A DNA stretch of 60,000 nt from Phoronis australis (lineage: Eukaryota; Phoronida; Phoronidae): positions 301,165 to 361,164 of the forward strand of contig NMRA01000128.1 of assembly GCA_002633005.1 (NCBI GenBank), given 5' to 3'. The notes below the pieces were generated by a model. That model was given only the letters and a program-made list of their open reading frames with translations. It did not search any database and had not been told where the DNA came from. Below, one piece after another: positions 23,439-38,000 of the stretch. Position 1 is the stretch's first letter. Every line of letters starts with the position of its first letter. The position numbers were made by a program, and so were the translations under genes.

Positions 23439-24020
23439 ATCTGGTTGCAGAAACGTAACCAGTCTAACCTGGTATTATGTTCAAGGAGCTCAAAACAGAG
23501 ACGAACAAACTCTAGCCGTCAGGACGTCAAGAGAGGACTGCTGACGTGGTGCGCGATCTTAAGCGGTCTGATTTTTGTAACACTACAGGCTGCATTCAAT
23601 TTCGACACCTCACTTCAAATAAGCGCGTTATCCCTTTTCGTACAGCAAATTACCACTAGTGAATTGTCGTAAATTGAACGCGAAATAGCAAGTTGTGTGT
23701 CTTAAATACATCCGTATAGTCTGGGCGGTCGCCATTGCTGAGAATGAAGCTTTTATAGTTCAGTGATGCTATAAATAGCACACCCAATCAGCGTACGTAT
23801 ATTTTAAGCTCTGCAATAAACAGCCAATCAAATGTTCCCGGACAGGATCCTATTTTTAGACCTGACTGTAAACACTTCCATGTGCTTGAGCAGGATTCAG
23901 CGTTATCTCCAGAGGCTTTCCGCAGATTAGAAGGGCGCAATGTCACTTAGGTCAGAAATTCGCTGGCTTCGAACATTTGTTGCCAGTTACAAAGCAGGGC
24001 CTCTGTGTTTATCTCCATTT
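23439..24020 (-). promoter_or_regulatory. Candidate promoter and 5' flank of the UbL-VWA gene
   Basis: Upstream of the first exon. It is less AT-rich than its surroundings and holds two CCAAT motifs (ccaatca at about 23784 and 23824) about 350-390 bp before the start codon. Transcription start not visible. Inferred from position and motifs only. Confidence 0.35.
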
Positions 24021-26042
24021 GAACAATAAATGTTAATCCATATAGATAATGTTCCCTGAAAGATTTTGAAAACAATATCTGTATTTTTTAGTAAAAGTAC
24101 ATAGATGATTGTGGAAGTGTATCCTTGACAAAATAAAACGTAAATAAAAGGTGTGAAGAGTCCTCAGTGGATTGGTGGTTAAAGCACTATGTAAAATACC
24201 CAGGGAATTACATACCTTCATATGTTCAATGTTTATAGTTTTTGTCCATTTTATGTGGTAACGCGTGTTCTTCTTGAGAAACAAGGTAATAGAAGACTGC
24301 CAATAAGCTGATTGAGTGTATTGTAAAATAAATGATTCTTACTTGAAACATAATAACTTTATTAAATATATACAGTTTCAGGATAACAAAACAAATAACA
24401 AAATAAAGTAAAATAAAAGAGCCAAAACACAATATTAACCAATTTAGTGATAACAAGAACAACAAAAAATACAGTCATGTAAATTACTGACCCACCATTT
24501 CAAATCTAAAATCACTGAGTAAAATTCAAAACAAATTAAAAAGTTTACTGATACCAGTAAGTCAACCTTCGCAACAGCAAACTTGCAGAAATCTGCCCAG
24601 CTATTTTGAAGACAGAAATTTTACATACTACAAAACTCAAATGTATCTAACATGATATGATCCAATTTCTGTACACACTTAACCTGCTACGCAAATAATA
24701 GTAGAAAACATTTACTTAAACTTCAAAATTTATCGCAACTACTTCGAAAACTATTGAAAAATGAAACAATCACCATGAGGATGTTTAAACTTCATAACCT
24801 TGAACTGTGTTAATGAAAGCAATGTTTGACAGATACACACTGCAGTCAGTGATAAAGATGGGTTAATAAAATGTAAGAATGGTATATCTCTGTCACATGA
24901 CACGTGGCTCTCTACTTGAAGCTACACTTCACTCTCATTGGGTGGCTAAAATTGAAAATGGAATTAGGCGTTTTAATCTCACAAAATCCATCTCATAATA
25001 TTCCTTAATGTGATAGGTTTCTATTGCTAACAAGAACATCAAAACTATCAGAGTCAAGAAAATGCTTTAGAGGTTATTGAAGTTAGCTTCATTAAAATTG
25101 TAGGTTCAAAAATGGCACATGTACACATTCCCTAGGACTTTGCTGGTTTGTTCAGCAATTATTCAAGATCAAATGAGCGTGGTTACGCATTCAAACCTCA
25201 AAGTACTTTGGCATAGAATGCAACATTGATAGCTAAACAGAGGATAAATACAACTTTAAAAACCAACTGGAAGCAAAGCTACTTCAACCTACTAATGTTT
25301 GAAATATCCTAGCTCCTACGTTACTGCCCAAACAAAATATGAATCAATTCAGTGATAAGTAAATCACAAAGTATTTGTCTCATTGCACTAACAATAAAAC
25401 ACAACATGACTGATAAGATAGTGATCAAGTAAAAACAACAAGAAATCAATAATATATCAACATATCCACCATTACTATTAGCATAACAACAAAAACTAAA
25501 ATTCTGTTAAACTTTGCAATACAAAAACCACCATCACAAATAAAACAAAAAAATTTAAAGAAATAAGAAATACTAGGGTTACCAAGGGCTCAGCACTGTG
25601 TCCTGGACAGTGGCCTTGGCTTTTACCAGAACCTTGAGACTGCAAGACGGGAATACCGTGGCTTAGAAAGAAGAATCAAGGGCATAAAAACAGGCAGAAA
25701 AGAAACTATTTCTCAGGCAGGGTTGAAAGAGGAAAGTCACTGACCCAGATGCACTTCTTTTAAGACACAGGGCAGTGCTAATGGCCTGATCATACATTTC
25801 AAATAGCCTAAGCCTGTGCTTTGCATGTTTTATCTGTCTCAGAAAAATGTCACAACAACTGCTATGTCCAAAACCATGAGAAGTATGTCTCTAGCCTTTG
25901 GTTACATACAACTCAAACTTCAATAAGCGTAAAAGATAATAAAATTGTCACCAAAAGCTTGCCAAAACTTGACCACAATTCCATTTAGCTACCAAGTTTC
26001 TCAATATGTGATGTCCTCAACACAACAGAGACTGCAAAGCCA
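24021..26042 (-). other. MLH3 3' UTR and spacer to the UbL-VWA gene
   Basis: AT-rich, with no supportable exon. On the minus strand a candidate AATAAA lies at 24358-24363, about 1.7 kb beyond the MLH3 stop; if used, most of this stretch is MLH3 3' UTR. A dispersed ~100-bp repeat copy is at 24918-25018. Confidence 0.45.
24918..25018 (+). repeat. Dispersed ~100-bp repeat, copy 2
   Basis: Same family as 7690-7795 and 42515-42606: gctacacttcact, tggctaaaa, then tctcataatattcctta. It lies in the probable 3' UTR of MLH3, in antisense orientation. Confidence 0.6.
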
Positions 26043-29000
26043 TCAACGTATGTGAAACGACGTTTCTTTCCTTCGACGAAGCTTCCATAAAGATGGCTTT
26101 GACTTGTTCCTCTCCTTCAAAATGGAAAAAAAAACGTGAAGTCAAAGAACACAGCTTTGAAGAAGATGGTTAAGTCAGACGATTAACCAATAAGTAACAT
26201 AGAAGAAGCTAAAAGTATTCAGACAAAATTACCCAGAATTCCCCATCATAATGACTGGCCAGAAGCCAAATTCACCATCAGAGCAGGCATTTCTTTTGAC
26301 TGAGAATTGAAAGGAATCAAAAAAATGGGAAAGTTAGTAATGTGACTAAGCTATTCTGTAATTAGAGGTTTGCCGCCTTGATGGTCATCAAAAGTCATTT
26401 TTGTTGTAAACAGAATTAACCGTCATGACAGGGAAGCCCTATTTTGTCCGATTACTTTTCTCTTGTCAGCCATTTTCGTTTTGAGTACGTTTGTGCTTTA
26501 TTGACAAAACTATAAACACAATTCAAATCAAGTAGATAACGGATGAAAAATAAGGCAGAAACAGTACTAATCACTGGCTAGACTACAGTCATATGACCTT
26601 ATCAACTTTAAAATGAGATTTAGCCAACGTAAAATTGCACTTTCTTACAACACTTACTTCGGTTTTGCATCTTTGCTCCAGTTGATGCACACTAAAGAGG
26701 GGTACAACAGAAGGTCGACCGTGGGCGCACTGGAAGGGCAGACTACAACAAGACAGGTCCCTCAACAAAGCCTGGCACTGGGACCGACTGAGGGGATCGC
26801 CAAACTTGATAGCACCTGCAGTGCAGATTAAGGTTTATGACAGCCATGTAACGTAACAAAACAATGGAATAACAAGTATTTTCCAGGACAACTTACCAAC
26901 AAAGACTGTAAATGAGACTTCCGTGACAACAAATTTAAAATAAGATTCATCTTGAACGATTATGGTTTGATCACACTCAGTTTTGTGGTCAGCACATGTT
27001 CCCCAAACAAGCAAGCAAACTTGCGTGTTCTGAGGCATAGACCAATTGAATGTACTCTTGGTCAACTTTTGCACCACACAAGTATTTTCACATACTGGAT
27101 TTTGCGTACAAGAAAACTAAGTGTTGTATGTACCTCTGCAGGCTTTAGTGTTAATGATATGTGTCAGACGTCTGGGGAGACAAGTGACTCCACCTCTGGT
27201 AGAATGGAGGAGCTGAAAAGTACATTTAAATCGTAGTCAGTTGTAGAAAACCATGTAAGAAAATAATCTTAGTTCCTGTATTGGATAAAACAGAAAACTA
27301 AGAATGTATAGCAGAGAAATTATCGTGTACAAAACTATTTTAAGATTTACATAACTCAACTACAGAGCATTCTCACACTACTATTCAAACTCAGTTCTTA
27401 CCTGCAAAAATTCCTTCACGACCACCTAAAAAGAGCAAACATTTGGATGAAAACCTCATAGTTTTGTGTGAGAGAAGCAATGTATTCTCTGATGACTTCA
27501 CTTTAATACCATTGTTTTGAGCTAGGCAGCAGTTTAGTACCAGAAAGACACCTAATTTTTTAAGATTGAGGTGAATGTCCTGAGAAAACAAAAACAAACT
27601 TCAAGAGAAATGCCTCATGCCCATCCTGACACAAAATTATAGAGCCCACAACTTAAAGGTCATGAATTTAGTAAAACTTAACTAACAAGCAGTCACAAAG
27701 TATAAGCACGGTGCAGATGATGTTATGAAGCACCGACGGACGACCCTCGACCAGTTATTCACATAGTAGTAATGTCTTTGTGGGTACAGATGTACCAAAC
27801 AGAAGGGCCGTATTCCTAGGTGGGTCGAACCATTGTTTTATACACAATAACGTTTAAGTAAGATTGAAGTGAACATAATAAGGAAACGAAAACAAAGTTT
27901 TTAAACTTAAAACTCTTAAAAGAGCAATACCTCACCCACATCCTGACACAAAATTATAGTCCACAGCTTCAAGGTCATGAATTTAAAACTTAATTAACGA
28001 GCAGCCACAAAGAATAAGCACGGTGCAGATGATGCTATGAAATGACAACAGGGTTTTTGAAAATTTCTTACCTCAAGCACTTCAGTGGGTGCCGTACATG
28101 TTTTTGATCTTTCATTTTTTGTCTCACGTGATATAAGAAAACTAGGCACCGACGTAATAACCAGCTGTTCAGGTGACTCATCATTGGAAAATGAAATACC
28201 TGCAAGTCGATATGTTATCATTCACTTGCAATGACTAATACTAACAGAACTTGTGACTATTAATTTAGAAATTTCCCAATGACTGAAAACTACACAGTCA
28301 ATTTTTGTCTAGTCGTGAGAAATACCGACCAATTAAACTTAAACTCCACTTTCAATTAAATATTCCACAATAAACATCCTAATTTCAAAACATTTATTTG
28401 TCGAACTCAAACAAAAATTTTTACTAAGAACACCAATATCTAATTACACAGCATTCAGGTAGCAATCTTCTAATTCCCAGTTTCAGTTTAACTGACCTAT
28501 GTCAGCAAATTTGCTCCAGTAGGCTTTAGCTAGTCGTACATCTGCCCTGTCGAGACAGACTGTAACAGGGGGGTCTATACAAGAGGACAGTAGTCGCTTA
28601 TCATCATCATCTGTGTACATCTCTGCAGGAAAGATACAAGTCACTGTTGAGCTCGGACAGTTAAAAACATGCAGGGCATTCCATTATGTATCATTTTAGG
28701 CTAAGATTAAATTATCAGGCAGCATCATCTCTGATAACTATGGTTTTGGTTCATAGCTTTTTCAATATGGAGAGTCAGGGTTCCTAATTACTTAATGACA
28801 AACTATGAACCGTATGGAGTTCAGTGATTGATCTGTTCCAGTTTGAAGTTTGTCATTTTGACTTGACCTAATTAGCACAAGAATGTTCCTGAAACACATC
28901 AAATACACACAAAACTAATGCTGCAACACCTAAAACCAATTTCAGTGCATAATTGCCAAGCCAAAAACAATTACCCTATAATGGGTTTTGTAATACACCA

Positions 29001-32000
29001 AATTCAACATGCCTGCTGTCAGAATCATCAGTATCTAAGTAACTATAATGGCAACTTAATCCAATAGTGTCAATCCAAAAAGCCTAGCTCTCAACTATAA
29101 AGAAATTGGAAGGAACATAATGTAATATTCAGCCTAGGTAACATGGGAGTGTAGAACTCAACGAACCACAGGATATAAGGCCAATCCATTAAATTTCAAC
29201 AAAATGTTAGAAACATGTTACAATGTCACTCATAACACAAGCGCAAAGTACTCATCTTACCAGCCAATATCCGCTCGAGTTGAATACGCTCGTCAACAGC
29301 ATGCTGGTCAAACAGAACTAATAAATCTGGCTCTGGAATAACAACCAAGAAAGCAAACAAATATATAATTGCAGTAGGCTCACAGAGGACCCAAAAATCT
29401 TGGAAAAAATGATGTAATATCATTCCATTAATCTAAACTTAGTTACTAATATTTGCAACACCTTTTTGAAAAAGTAAAATGGCTATTTTAAACATAATTT
29501 GCTTTGCTATGAGTTTTGTTGAGCTGGAACGGAGGCAATGATTGTAAGTGCAGTAAATGTGCCAATCTAAAAATCGACTTTTAAATATTTGAACTAACTA
29601 AGTTATTAAAGTGAAGTGCAAAGGACAATTCTTTACCTTCTCTGCTCTCGTTCTTCAGAGGCTGACTGACCATTAAGCAAACAATAAACTTGCAATCAAC
29701 TTGACCTAGAACCTGTTCAAAGTGATTGGAGTCAGATCAAGGTTAAAATAAATGAAAATGTGCCGTACAGTGCCTGCTAATCGTAAGGTCAAAGCAAATG
29801 AAAAAAATATACAATGAGAACTCAACAGACAGAACATGAGAATGTATGTATGTTCAACTTATTTTACTCATATCCACAATACTAGATTTCCTCAGAAAGG
29901 GTTTTTTCAAGTGTGATAAATGTCCTACTGTTAGTAATCAGTATCTAAAAACATTTGACAAAAGTTGTAAAAATGCGCTTTAAATCAACATGGATGTCTG
30001 AAGTATCCAAGCATGACTGATGACACATTTCATTATCAGAATGCACACAAAGCTTCAAACGTTTTTGAGTTATCTGTGGATACACTGTTTAGTAGAAAAT
30101 ATAAAATCTAGTACGTGATTTGTTACCCCAACTGATTGAAACAAAGAACGACTGTCCTAAGCATCCAAGACTGAACACATGACACCATGCTGCATATGAA
30201 GCTACTGCTACAAGACATTTCAACAAAAGAATCTAATGTGAATTACTAGACTAATACAAATACAGATAGATGTCATATTGCAATAGATGGGAAGTCGTTA
30301 ATTCTAGAAACAGAATGTAACTAAGGAAACAAGAGAATGTAACTACATTTCAACTTCAACAGCTGGCAACAGTAAACTATTTCCAAAAATCTCTGACAAC
30401 TACCAGAAAGGTCAGTCTGTCTTCTTGGTAGCTTTAGGGGACATATGATCAATCAGATTTGCTTCATGGAAGTACAGGATGTCTCAATGGGAAATTATTC
30501 TTACTCTACCTCATGTTTATTTTTTCAGAACCTCTATACCTAGCAGATGGTAGCAAAGGGGTACGTTTTTAAATGGATGATTTTTTTCTAATGGAAGTGT
30601 GATATACATTACTAGGCAGTGTGCACGAAAATTAAGTTGCTCTTATGCCACGTGGAAGTAAATGAGGTCATACATGCAAAAATGTTTGCATTCAGTCACG
30701 TGGGATTCTTATTCCTTAGTGCTAGTGAATATATTTATGCTCTATGTAATCAATATAGTCTTCATTCCTACCTTAATGTCCATAAACATTTCCTTGGTAA
30801 ATGTGCAGGAGTTGAGTAAGGCGTGTGCCCGTCTACTGCCGCTGCCAACACCTGCCAACTGGGTCAAGTCAGTCGAGATGACATCACAGTCCCGTCGGTT
30901 GAACACAGGGTTATTCCAGTCCTTCAACAGTGGCAGCACTCTACTGGTGTTGTCTGTTACTGGGAAATTGAAACACAGTGTTAACTTTCATGTTGGATCT
31001 TGCATAGCTTTTAAAGTTCTATGATATTAAAAGTAAAGTAAAGCATAATAATTTAAGAGCTTAAGAGCTGATTTAGTCACTTGAAATGGTAAAGTTACCT
31101 AACTCACCCATGCAAGCACAAACACACTAACAGTACATAAGACCAAAGATTTGATGACTACAAAATATAAGAAATGCAACAATTAATATACCAGTACTTG
31201 TATAAACAGGATGTGAACAAATTTATCGTACTATAAATCCCAATAAGTCGACGAATCATTCAAAATCTAAAGGTGGACTCACACAAGCATTTTAAAACAT
31301 TTTATTTAGAACATGTTAGATTAAAACATTTTGAATTTTTCATGTAAAAGCAAGCCTAAAATAAATTAAGCTTATAACATTTTAAAATTTAAAACAACAT
31401 TCAGTAGTAGGTTCGGCTAAAATGTTTTAGTTAAAACATTTCAAATTTACCACTTGAAAGCAAAGCACATTCAGTGAAGCATTTTTACGCGTCACACACA
31501 AGCCTAATACTGCTTTTAGCACTGACAACGAAATGGCATTCACACACACACATGCTGAATGATGTCGCATTACACAAAAACATGAGGCTAATAACATTTC
31601 ATACGAAAATCGGCATCTGCCATTCAAAAACATATTAGTGGTATACAGCTTGTCACGTGAACAGAATGCATTTTTAAGCTGTAAAGTTTTAGCAGGATCG
31701 TTTTAGCTAAATATGATAAATTTGGGCTCGCGTGCTCAAAAAGACAAATAATAAATCTGATGGCAGATATTCATCGAGACCTAAACCAAGCCTGACACAA
31801 GTGAAGGCAAGACAGACATTGAAAAGTGTCTAGTTTATGTCTTACACATTTGCCACGATGCCACAAGATGTCTTACCACTTATAGACTCATGGTAACTTC
31901 TCCATTTAGTGAAGTGGTCCGAGTCAAGACAAGATTTGTGTTCTTCAAACAAGCTGGACAGATTTGATGGAATGGCGATGGAGGTTGGGCAATCAAACCT

Positions 32001-35000
32001 GGCCTTGGTCGGTTTGAGGAAGGATGCTGCATTGTGGGTAAGTAGTGGTTGGCGCAGCATGGTAAACAATCCTGTGAAATAATTTGATATAAGAAGTTTA
32101 CCACCACTAGACTGATATCTTATACAATGAGCAAATACCTCTGAAATAAACACTAAAAGCAGCGGTCACAATGTTAATAGATATTTTCAATTAATGAATT
32201 GCACAGTGGGATACAAGTTGCAGCTTCAAAGTACAGCAGCCATATCTATGAATATTAAGGTGCCTGTAACTGAAATAATGGTTCTTTCCAAAAATCATTT
32301 TTGTATGAGTGTATCACATATCGCACTTCGGCCAATGAACCCGAGTTGTACTTACTGGTGCAGGCAGGTGTAATAAATTGATGATTTTTGAATTGGTCTT
32401 TTGTTCATTTTTTGCACTAAAAATTTCTTTTTGAAATTGACACATCAACTTTCAACTGTGCCATCTTGAAAATCTACTCCTGGGTTACAAAGTGTTTCAC
32501 ATAAAGGTGCAAGTAGCTGCATGATGCAGCTTTGCAGGTGGGAGTGTAATAACAAGACAGTTAAGAAACAGTTACCTCCCTGTTCCATGAGTTGTCCACT
32601 AGAGGGTGATGGGTGACAAGTAGGGTCAACATTAGAAGTTTTACCAGTCACTACATTGATGAAAACATCTTGGCCTGTAACACACAAATTATTGAGTAGT
32701 GACGAGTTGTCAAATTAGAAGAGATATAACAAAATGTGACTGGACAAAGCAATGTTTCAGATTTATTGGTATCCTAAGGAAAATCGTAATATTTCACTTA
32801 AACTGCCAGTAATTTAATGTTCTTACTGTTCTTCTCTTAATATCTTTTCCTTGATTATATTCTTCTACATATCTCACCTCTATTAAGTATTCTGGGCACT
32901 TAGACCACACTTTGCCAGCATTTACATCGCACAACAGACAGTGAACTCAACTGAGGTTTCACTTACAAGTACAACCTGAAGATGATGGTTTTAAAATGAG
33001 CCAATATACCTTGGAAACCCAAACAACTCCTAAAACCCTACTTTTAAACCAATAAATCTCAAGCACTTCCAACCTGTCTTTCTGTTTTCCACCATTGTCC
33101 ACAGACTACCATTTTGCTTCAACGTACTTGTGGCGCCATCTAAATCAATCTTGGGACAGCTATTACTAGCAGACGAGCATTTCTCAAAATTTTCTTCCAT
33201 AACTTCATTACAGTCTTTTGTGTCAGACAAATCACTTACTGAATCTAGTTTTGGATCAGTACAATTTATTCCATTTTTAAGCACACAGCCACAGCTACAA
33301 CCATTAGCAACAAATCCACTGCAGCCAGACTTGAGAGGTGATAAAACAAAAACACTGCTGTCGAGAACAGAAGGTTCCAAGTCAAACCCTCCTGAACAAA
33401 TGGTATCAGCAGGTGACGGTGCACTTTTTGAGCAACAACTGTCAACATCAAAGCCTTGAGAGTATAAGAGTTCCTGTGATGCCCCCTCGTTTAACTTTGG
33501 TGAGACTACAATCTCCTGTGATAGATGCTCGCTTGAAAGCTCAAATCCCTGTGACTCTGCAATAGCATGGTTAACACAACTAAAATGTGGTGTAAGTGCA
33601 GATGGGGCATTGGATAATCTGCTGTGACCATTTGGCGAATGATGACGATTAGGCAGACAATGTGACACAGCATCATCAACTTTGAAACAAGATGATTGCT
33701 CAGCGTTGCCATTGGGTGAATCATAGTTCACTTTTGGAGAAAACAGTTCCAAGATATTTTGCGTTTCTAACAATATTCTGTGATTACATGCCAATGGTCT
33801 AATGGTGGCTGTAGGAGTGTCATCGCAAACACTGCCTAACATTTGACATGGTGACGTTGATAAGCTTGGACCACTCGGTACATCTGATAGGGTTTGGCAG
33901 TCCATGTAATCCAAATTACAACAACTAACCGGGGTTTGGCTCAAACTTTGTACACTTTTTAAGTCATTTGGGCTTTCATGGCATGTTTTTTGGCAGACGA
34001 AAGAATATTTGTCAGATGTCACTGAAGCAGTGTGGTTGGACAAACATTCACCACTGTCATCAATAATAGGATTGTTGGAGTTACATGCACTGTGGTACTG
34101 GAAAGCACGCGACTCTTGGCTAAAAGCTACAGTATCACCGTTCAGAACGATACCGTTATATGCTGCAAGCTGAACATTGTAATCTGCTTTCAACCTTTGA
34201 CTTTGTGAAAAGTTGATGTCATGTTTCGATACAAACAGCTCTTTGTGAGGAGTTTGATGTGCGATTAATTGATCACCATCATGACAGACCTTAGGACCTG
34301 TCTTTTCAAAATGTTTAACAGCAGATTCAAAATCTGTGATCTGTGCAGTTTGCAGTAGAGACTGTGTAGATAGAAACACCTGTCTGTCTTTGGGTTTTTG
34401 ATGCAGACAACCCACAGAGGTCTCTGAAAATTGTCCAAAGCATTCATCAGTTTGGACCGACTTATCGCATGTGTGTATCTTCTTCTTGTTAAGAGACTGA
34501 GAGCATGTTTGATGAACAGTTTCATACTGGCACAATGATACATTCTGACAGCTAGTTTCGTTTGGTCTTATCTTTTCTTGTAATGGGTTACAATTTGCAT
34601 ATGTAGACCAGGCATACTCTTCATCAACAGATTTAGATAGTTGTTCAGAGGATGCAGTCGAAGTCCTGAGAATAACTCTACGCAACTCAGCAAGAGAAGC
34701 CATTTTCTTCATAGGCGGTTCCTCGGTTGTAGCTGATATCTGCTTAATTTTCAATTTGGTAAACTTGCGAAAGGCACTTAAGGGACCATGTGAGGTTTGT
34801 TCTGCACTATAGCTACCAGCATAAGGCATTTCCTGGTGGTGGATGTCACGAGGTTTGTCTAATGACAGGATACGCTTTAACCGTCGAAGCACACTTGACT
34901 CCCGGGTGTACACAAAACTTGGATTTTTGACATAGTCCTTGGGACATGCACCATCAGTTGAATCATGATCTTTCAACTTGACATTCACAATGGAAGATCC

Positions 35001-38000
35001 ATCACCAGACCCCCCCTTATTGCAGATGGCAGCAGTTTTATCTTCTGAATTTTCCACCAATTTAGAGCTCTGCAGTTTGACAGAGACATCTAGTAGTGAC
35101 CCGGGGAGATCGCTGCTTGCACTATTTCTTTCTCTAACTTGTTGACCTCCACCAGCACAGCCCTCCAACCCCTTGACAGAGACATTTAATGGTGACTCAG
35201 GGAGAAAGCTGCTTCTAGAATTTCCTTCTCTAGCTAGTTGACCTCCAACACCCCAGACATCAAATCCTTTGGCAGAGACATCTAGTGGTAACTCAGAGAG
35301 AACACTGCTTGCACTCACTTCTGCGGCTACTAGACCTATAGCAGCACAGTCCTCCAACACTTTGTCACTATCTTTACTGGAACTCTGAAAACAGGAAATG
35401 TTTTCAGAAAGGTCAAAAGAATAATAAAAAAGAAATCCTGTTACAATGTGTGAACTTTAAAGCATACAGTGGTTGTTAAAATAAAAAAAAAATTTTGTCA
35501 CACAAAAGTGAGAATAAATATCCATTTCTTTTCGACTGCACTGTATTTCAGTTTTGGATAAATCCAAAAAAATCTCTGCGGGAGTTGCTCAATGCACTTT
35601 GTCGAAATCGCCAGGACTAGCTGTGCAATTCCATACAAAAATAAACAATCTAGATGGTAAGTGTAATAATATAACATTAAATTCTGACTACTATTGCAAC
35701 AAAAGTTCAAATAAACTGCCAAGTAATTCTGGCAAGAAATTCATCATAGTTGGTAGTTAGACACAGTTCTGCCGCAGACAGCCCAGTTTATTTTGAAAAC
35801 TATCGTACCTTGAATGGTAACACACGTATATTTGAATAACTACAATACATTTTGAGCATCACGCGGTTACTTTAATGACTAACATTCATTTTCATCCTCC
35901 TAAGATACCTTATGAGGTGTTCTATTCAAACCTCTATTCAATACAACAGTTTTTTGTCTTTCATTCTTTGTTCTCCTGGTGAAAGAATGTCACAGAAAGG
36001 TTACTACACTTATCATTTTACATGCCTACGTTGCAATGATTAAATTGTGTTTCCTTATGTTGATTTAGTATCATTGGGACTGTCTAGGCAACACATCAAA
36101 ATAACAAATACATCAAAGAAGGCTTTATTTAATAATGCATGGCATTTGACTTATGAGATTTATAATTGTTGACATTTGTACATGTAATACAGTCTTGAGT
36201 CATGAAATCAAAGCCAAATCTTCACACGTGTGGCTCTTTATTTCGTCTCAGCCTATTTGGTGGGAGTTAAATATAATAAACTAGTATGTAAATATTACAT
36301 TATTATAAATCACTACTTAGGCTATCCTTAAAACATTATTGTTTCTACTAATCTCATTCTAGGGACAGACTTGCTTTTGAGACAAAAATGTCATTTTTAT
36401 AACTGATAAAATAATTCATTTGCCACAATGCAAATAAAATGTTTTGAGTGGCACACAAAATTTTATGGTCAGTGTGAGTGGAAACAATTTTGATTTTCAT
36501 TTTAGCCATGTCTGTTTTCTATCAATACTTGAACAAGATTAATACTAAACTTACTGGTACTTCAGAAAGGGGGAACTGACAGATACTGTTCTGTGGTTCC
36601 TCATCCTTGTAACTGACCTGAGTGCCTGAACAACAGGGCTGTAACCTGTTACAGCAGTTACCAATGACACAAAGAGGTCTCCTGGCAACAAGTGATTCCA
36701 TGCTGTTAAGCAAGTTGGACACACTTATTTCCTGCATACCGTCAATTTCACTTGACCTTGACTTTACGTCTCCAGGACAGCCACCACTGTTGCCATGAAA
36801 GCTCTTATTATTGAGCTCCACTTTGTCAGGATTTCCAAAATTTATCTCCATCTCTGGAACACTAATAGTTAAATTGTGAACACAGAGGAAGTTACTGACA
36901 CATTTCTGGACATTGCTTAATACACGATCCCAATTCTTAAATTCCACGAGTGTTTTTGATGGCTCAAATGTGATGTCATATGCACTTACAGGGCACGAGA
37001 CATTGAGCAGAAAAACCCCGTGTCTGCTGTCTTGTTTTTGGGGACTGCTGGCATCAAGTCCCTGGCTTGCATCTGTGATAGTAACCTTCTCACTGATAAT
37101 GAGAGACTTTCGCAGTAGATTATTGACCAGCTTGTGAATCTTTGTGTTCAGAACAAGCCTTTTGTTAATGTAAACAAACTGCAGATTCTTGTTGGCACAA
37201 AATGAACAACTAATGTAACCAGATATAGAGATGCTGTCATCATCCACACAAATCTCTCGTAAATCTTGAGCTTTTTCATGACCAAACAAGTGGGCGAATG
37301 CACCAATGATGGTTGAGCTTTTATGAGTCTGAAGAAGAACTAAGCCTGTATGGTCATTTCTTAGTGAGAATGAAATATCTGGGTGGATCAAGGCTGTACG
37401 TTCTAAGCAGTATCGTATATCCTCCAGCTCCAGAACAGAATTCAAAGCTTTTCGTCTTACAGGCATGTTGTAAAATAGTCCCAGCACAGTTATGGTTGTG
37501 CCTTGGCTGGGGCGGTACAGTTGAGACTCCACAACCTCTTTTGGTAGACCACGTTTGAACACTCGAGTGTATGTGTTTCGTGAATTAGTCTGCCTGGAAA
37601 CAATCTCTGCCATCTCCGCCACATTACAGATGCTAGCCAATGCCTCACCACGGAAACCAAAAAACTTCGGATTTTCCAAATCCTGAAGACTATGGCATTT
37701 GCTTGTGTAATGTCTGCAAACGAGAACAGAGAGGTGGTGGAATGTATTAAACGAAATATAGCCTCTCATGCAAAAATGGAACATTTTAGAAACAACTCGT
37801 CGCAGAATTTAGAGGACTGTGCATAAAGCATGACATGTGAAAAAATCCAAACAGCCATTTTTGAGTTACGATGTTCCAAAATTGACCAGATTTGGACATT
37901 TTTCTAGGTGCCTTATATAACCTCAAGTGTTGTGCTCAAGGTCACAACCATGTGATTGCTGGCAGCAGCCAGGGATTGAACCAACAACCTTTTGGTCGAG

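Noticed and set aside
24150-24230. Possible tRNA-derived SINE head (cctcagtgg ... ggtggttaaagca)
   Set aside because: An A-box-like part only; no believable B box at the right distance.
33130-33565. Plus-strand frames within MLH3 exon 3
   Set aside because: Antisense to a 770-codon exon that is in phase at both ends.
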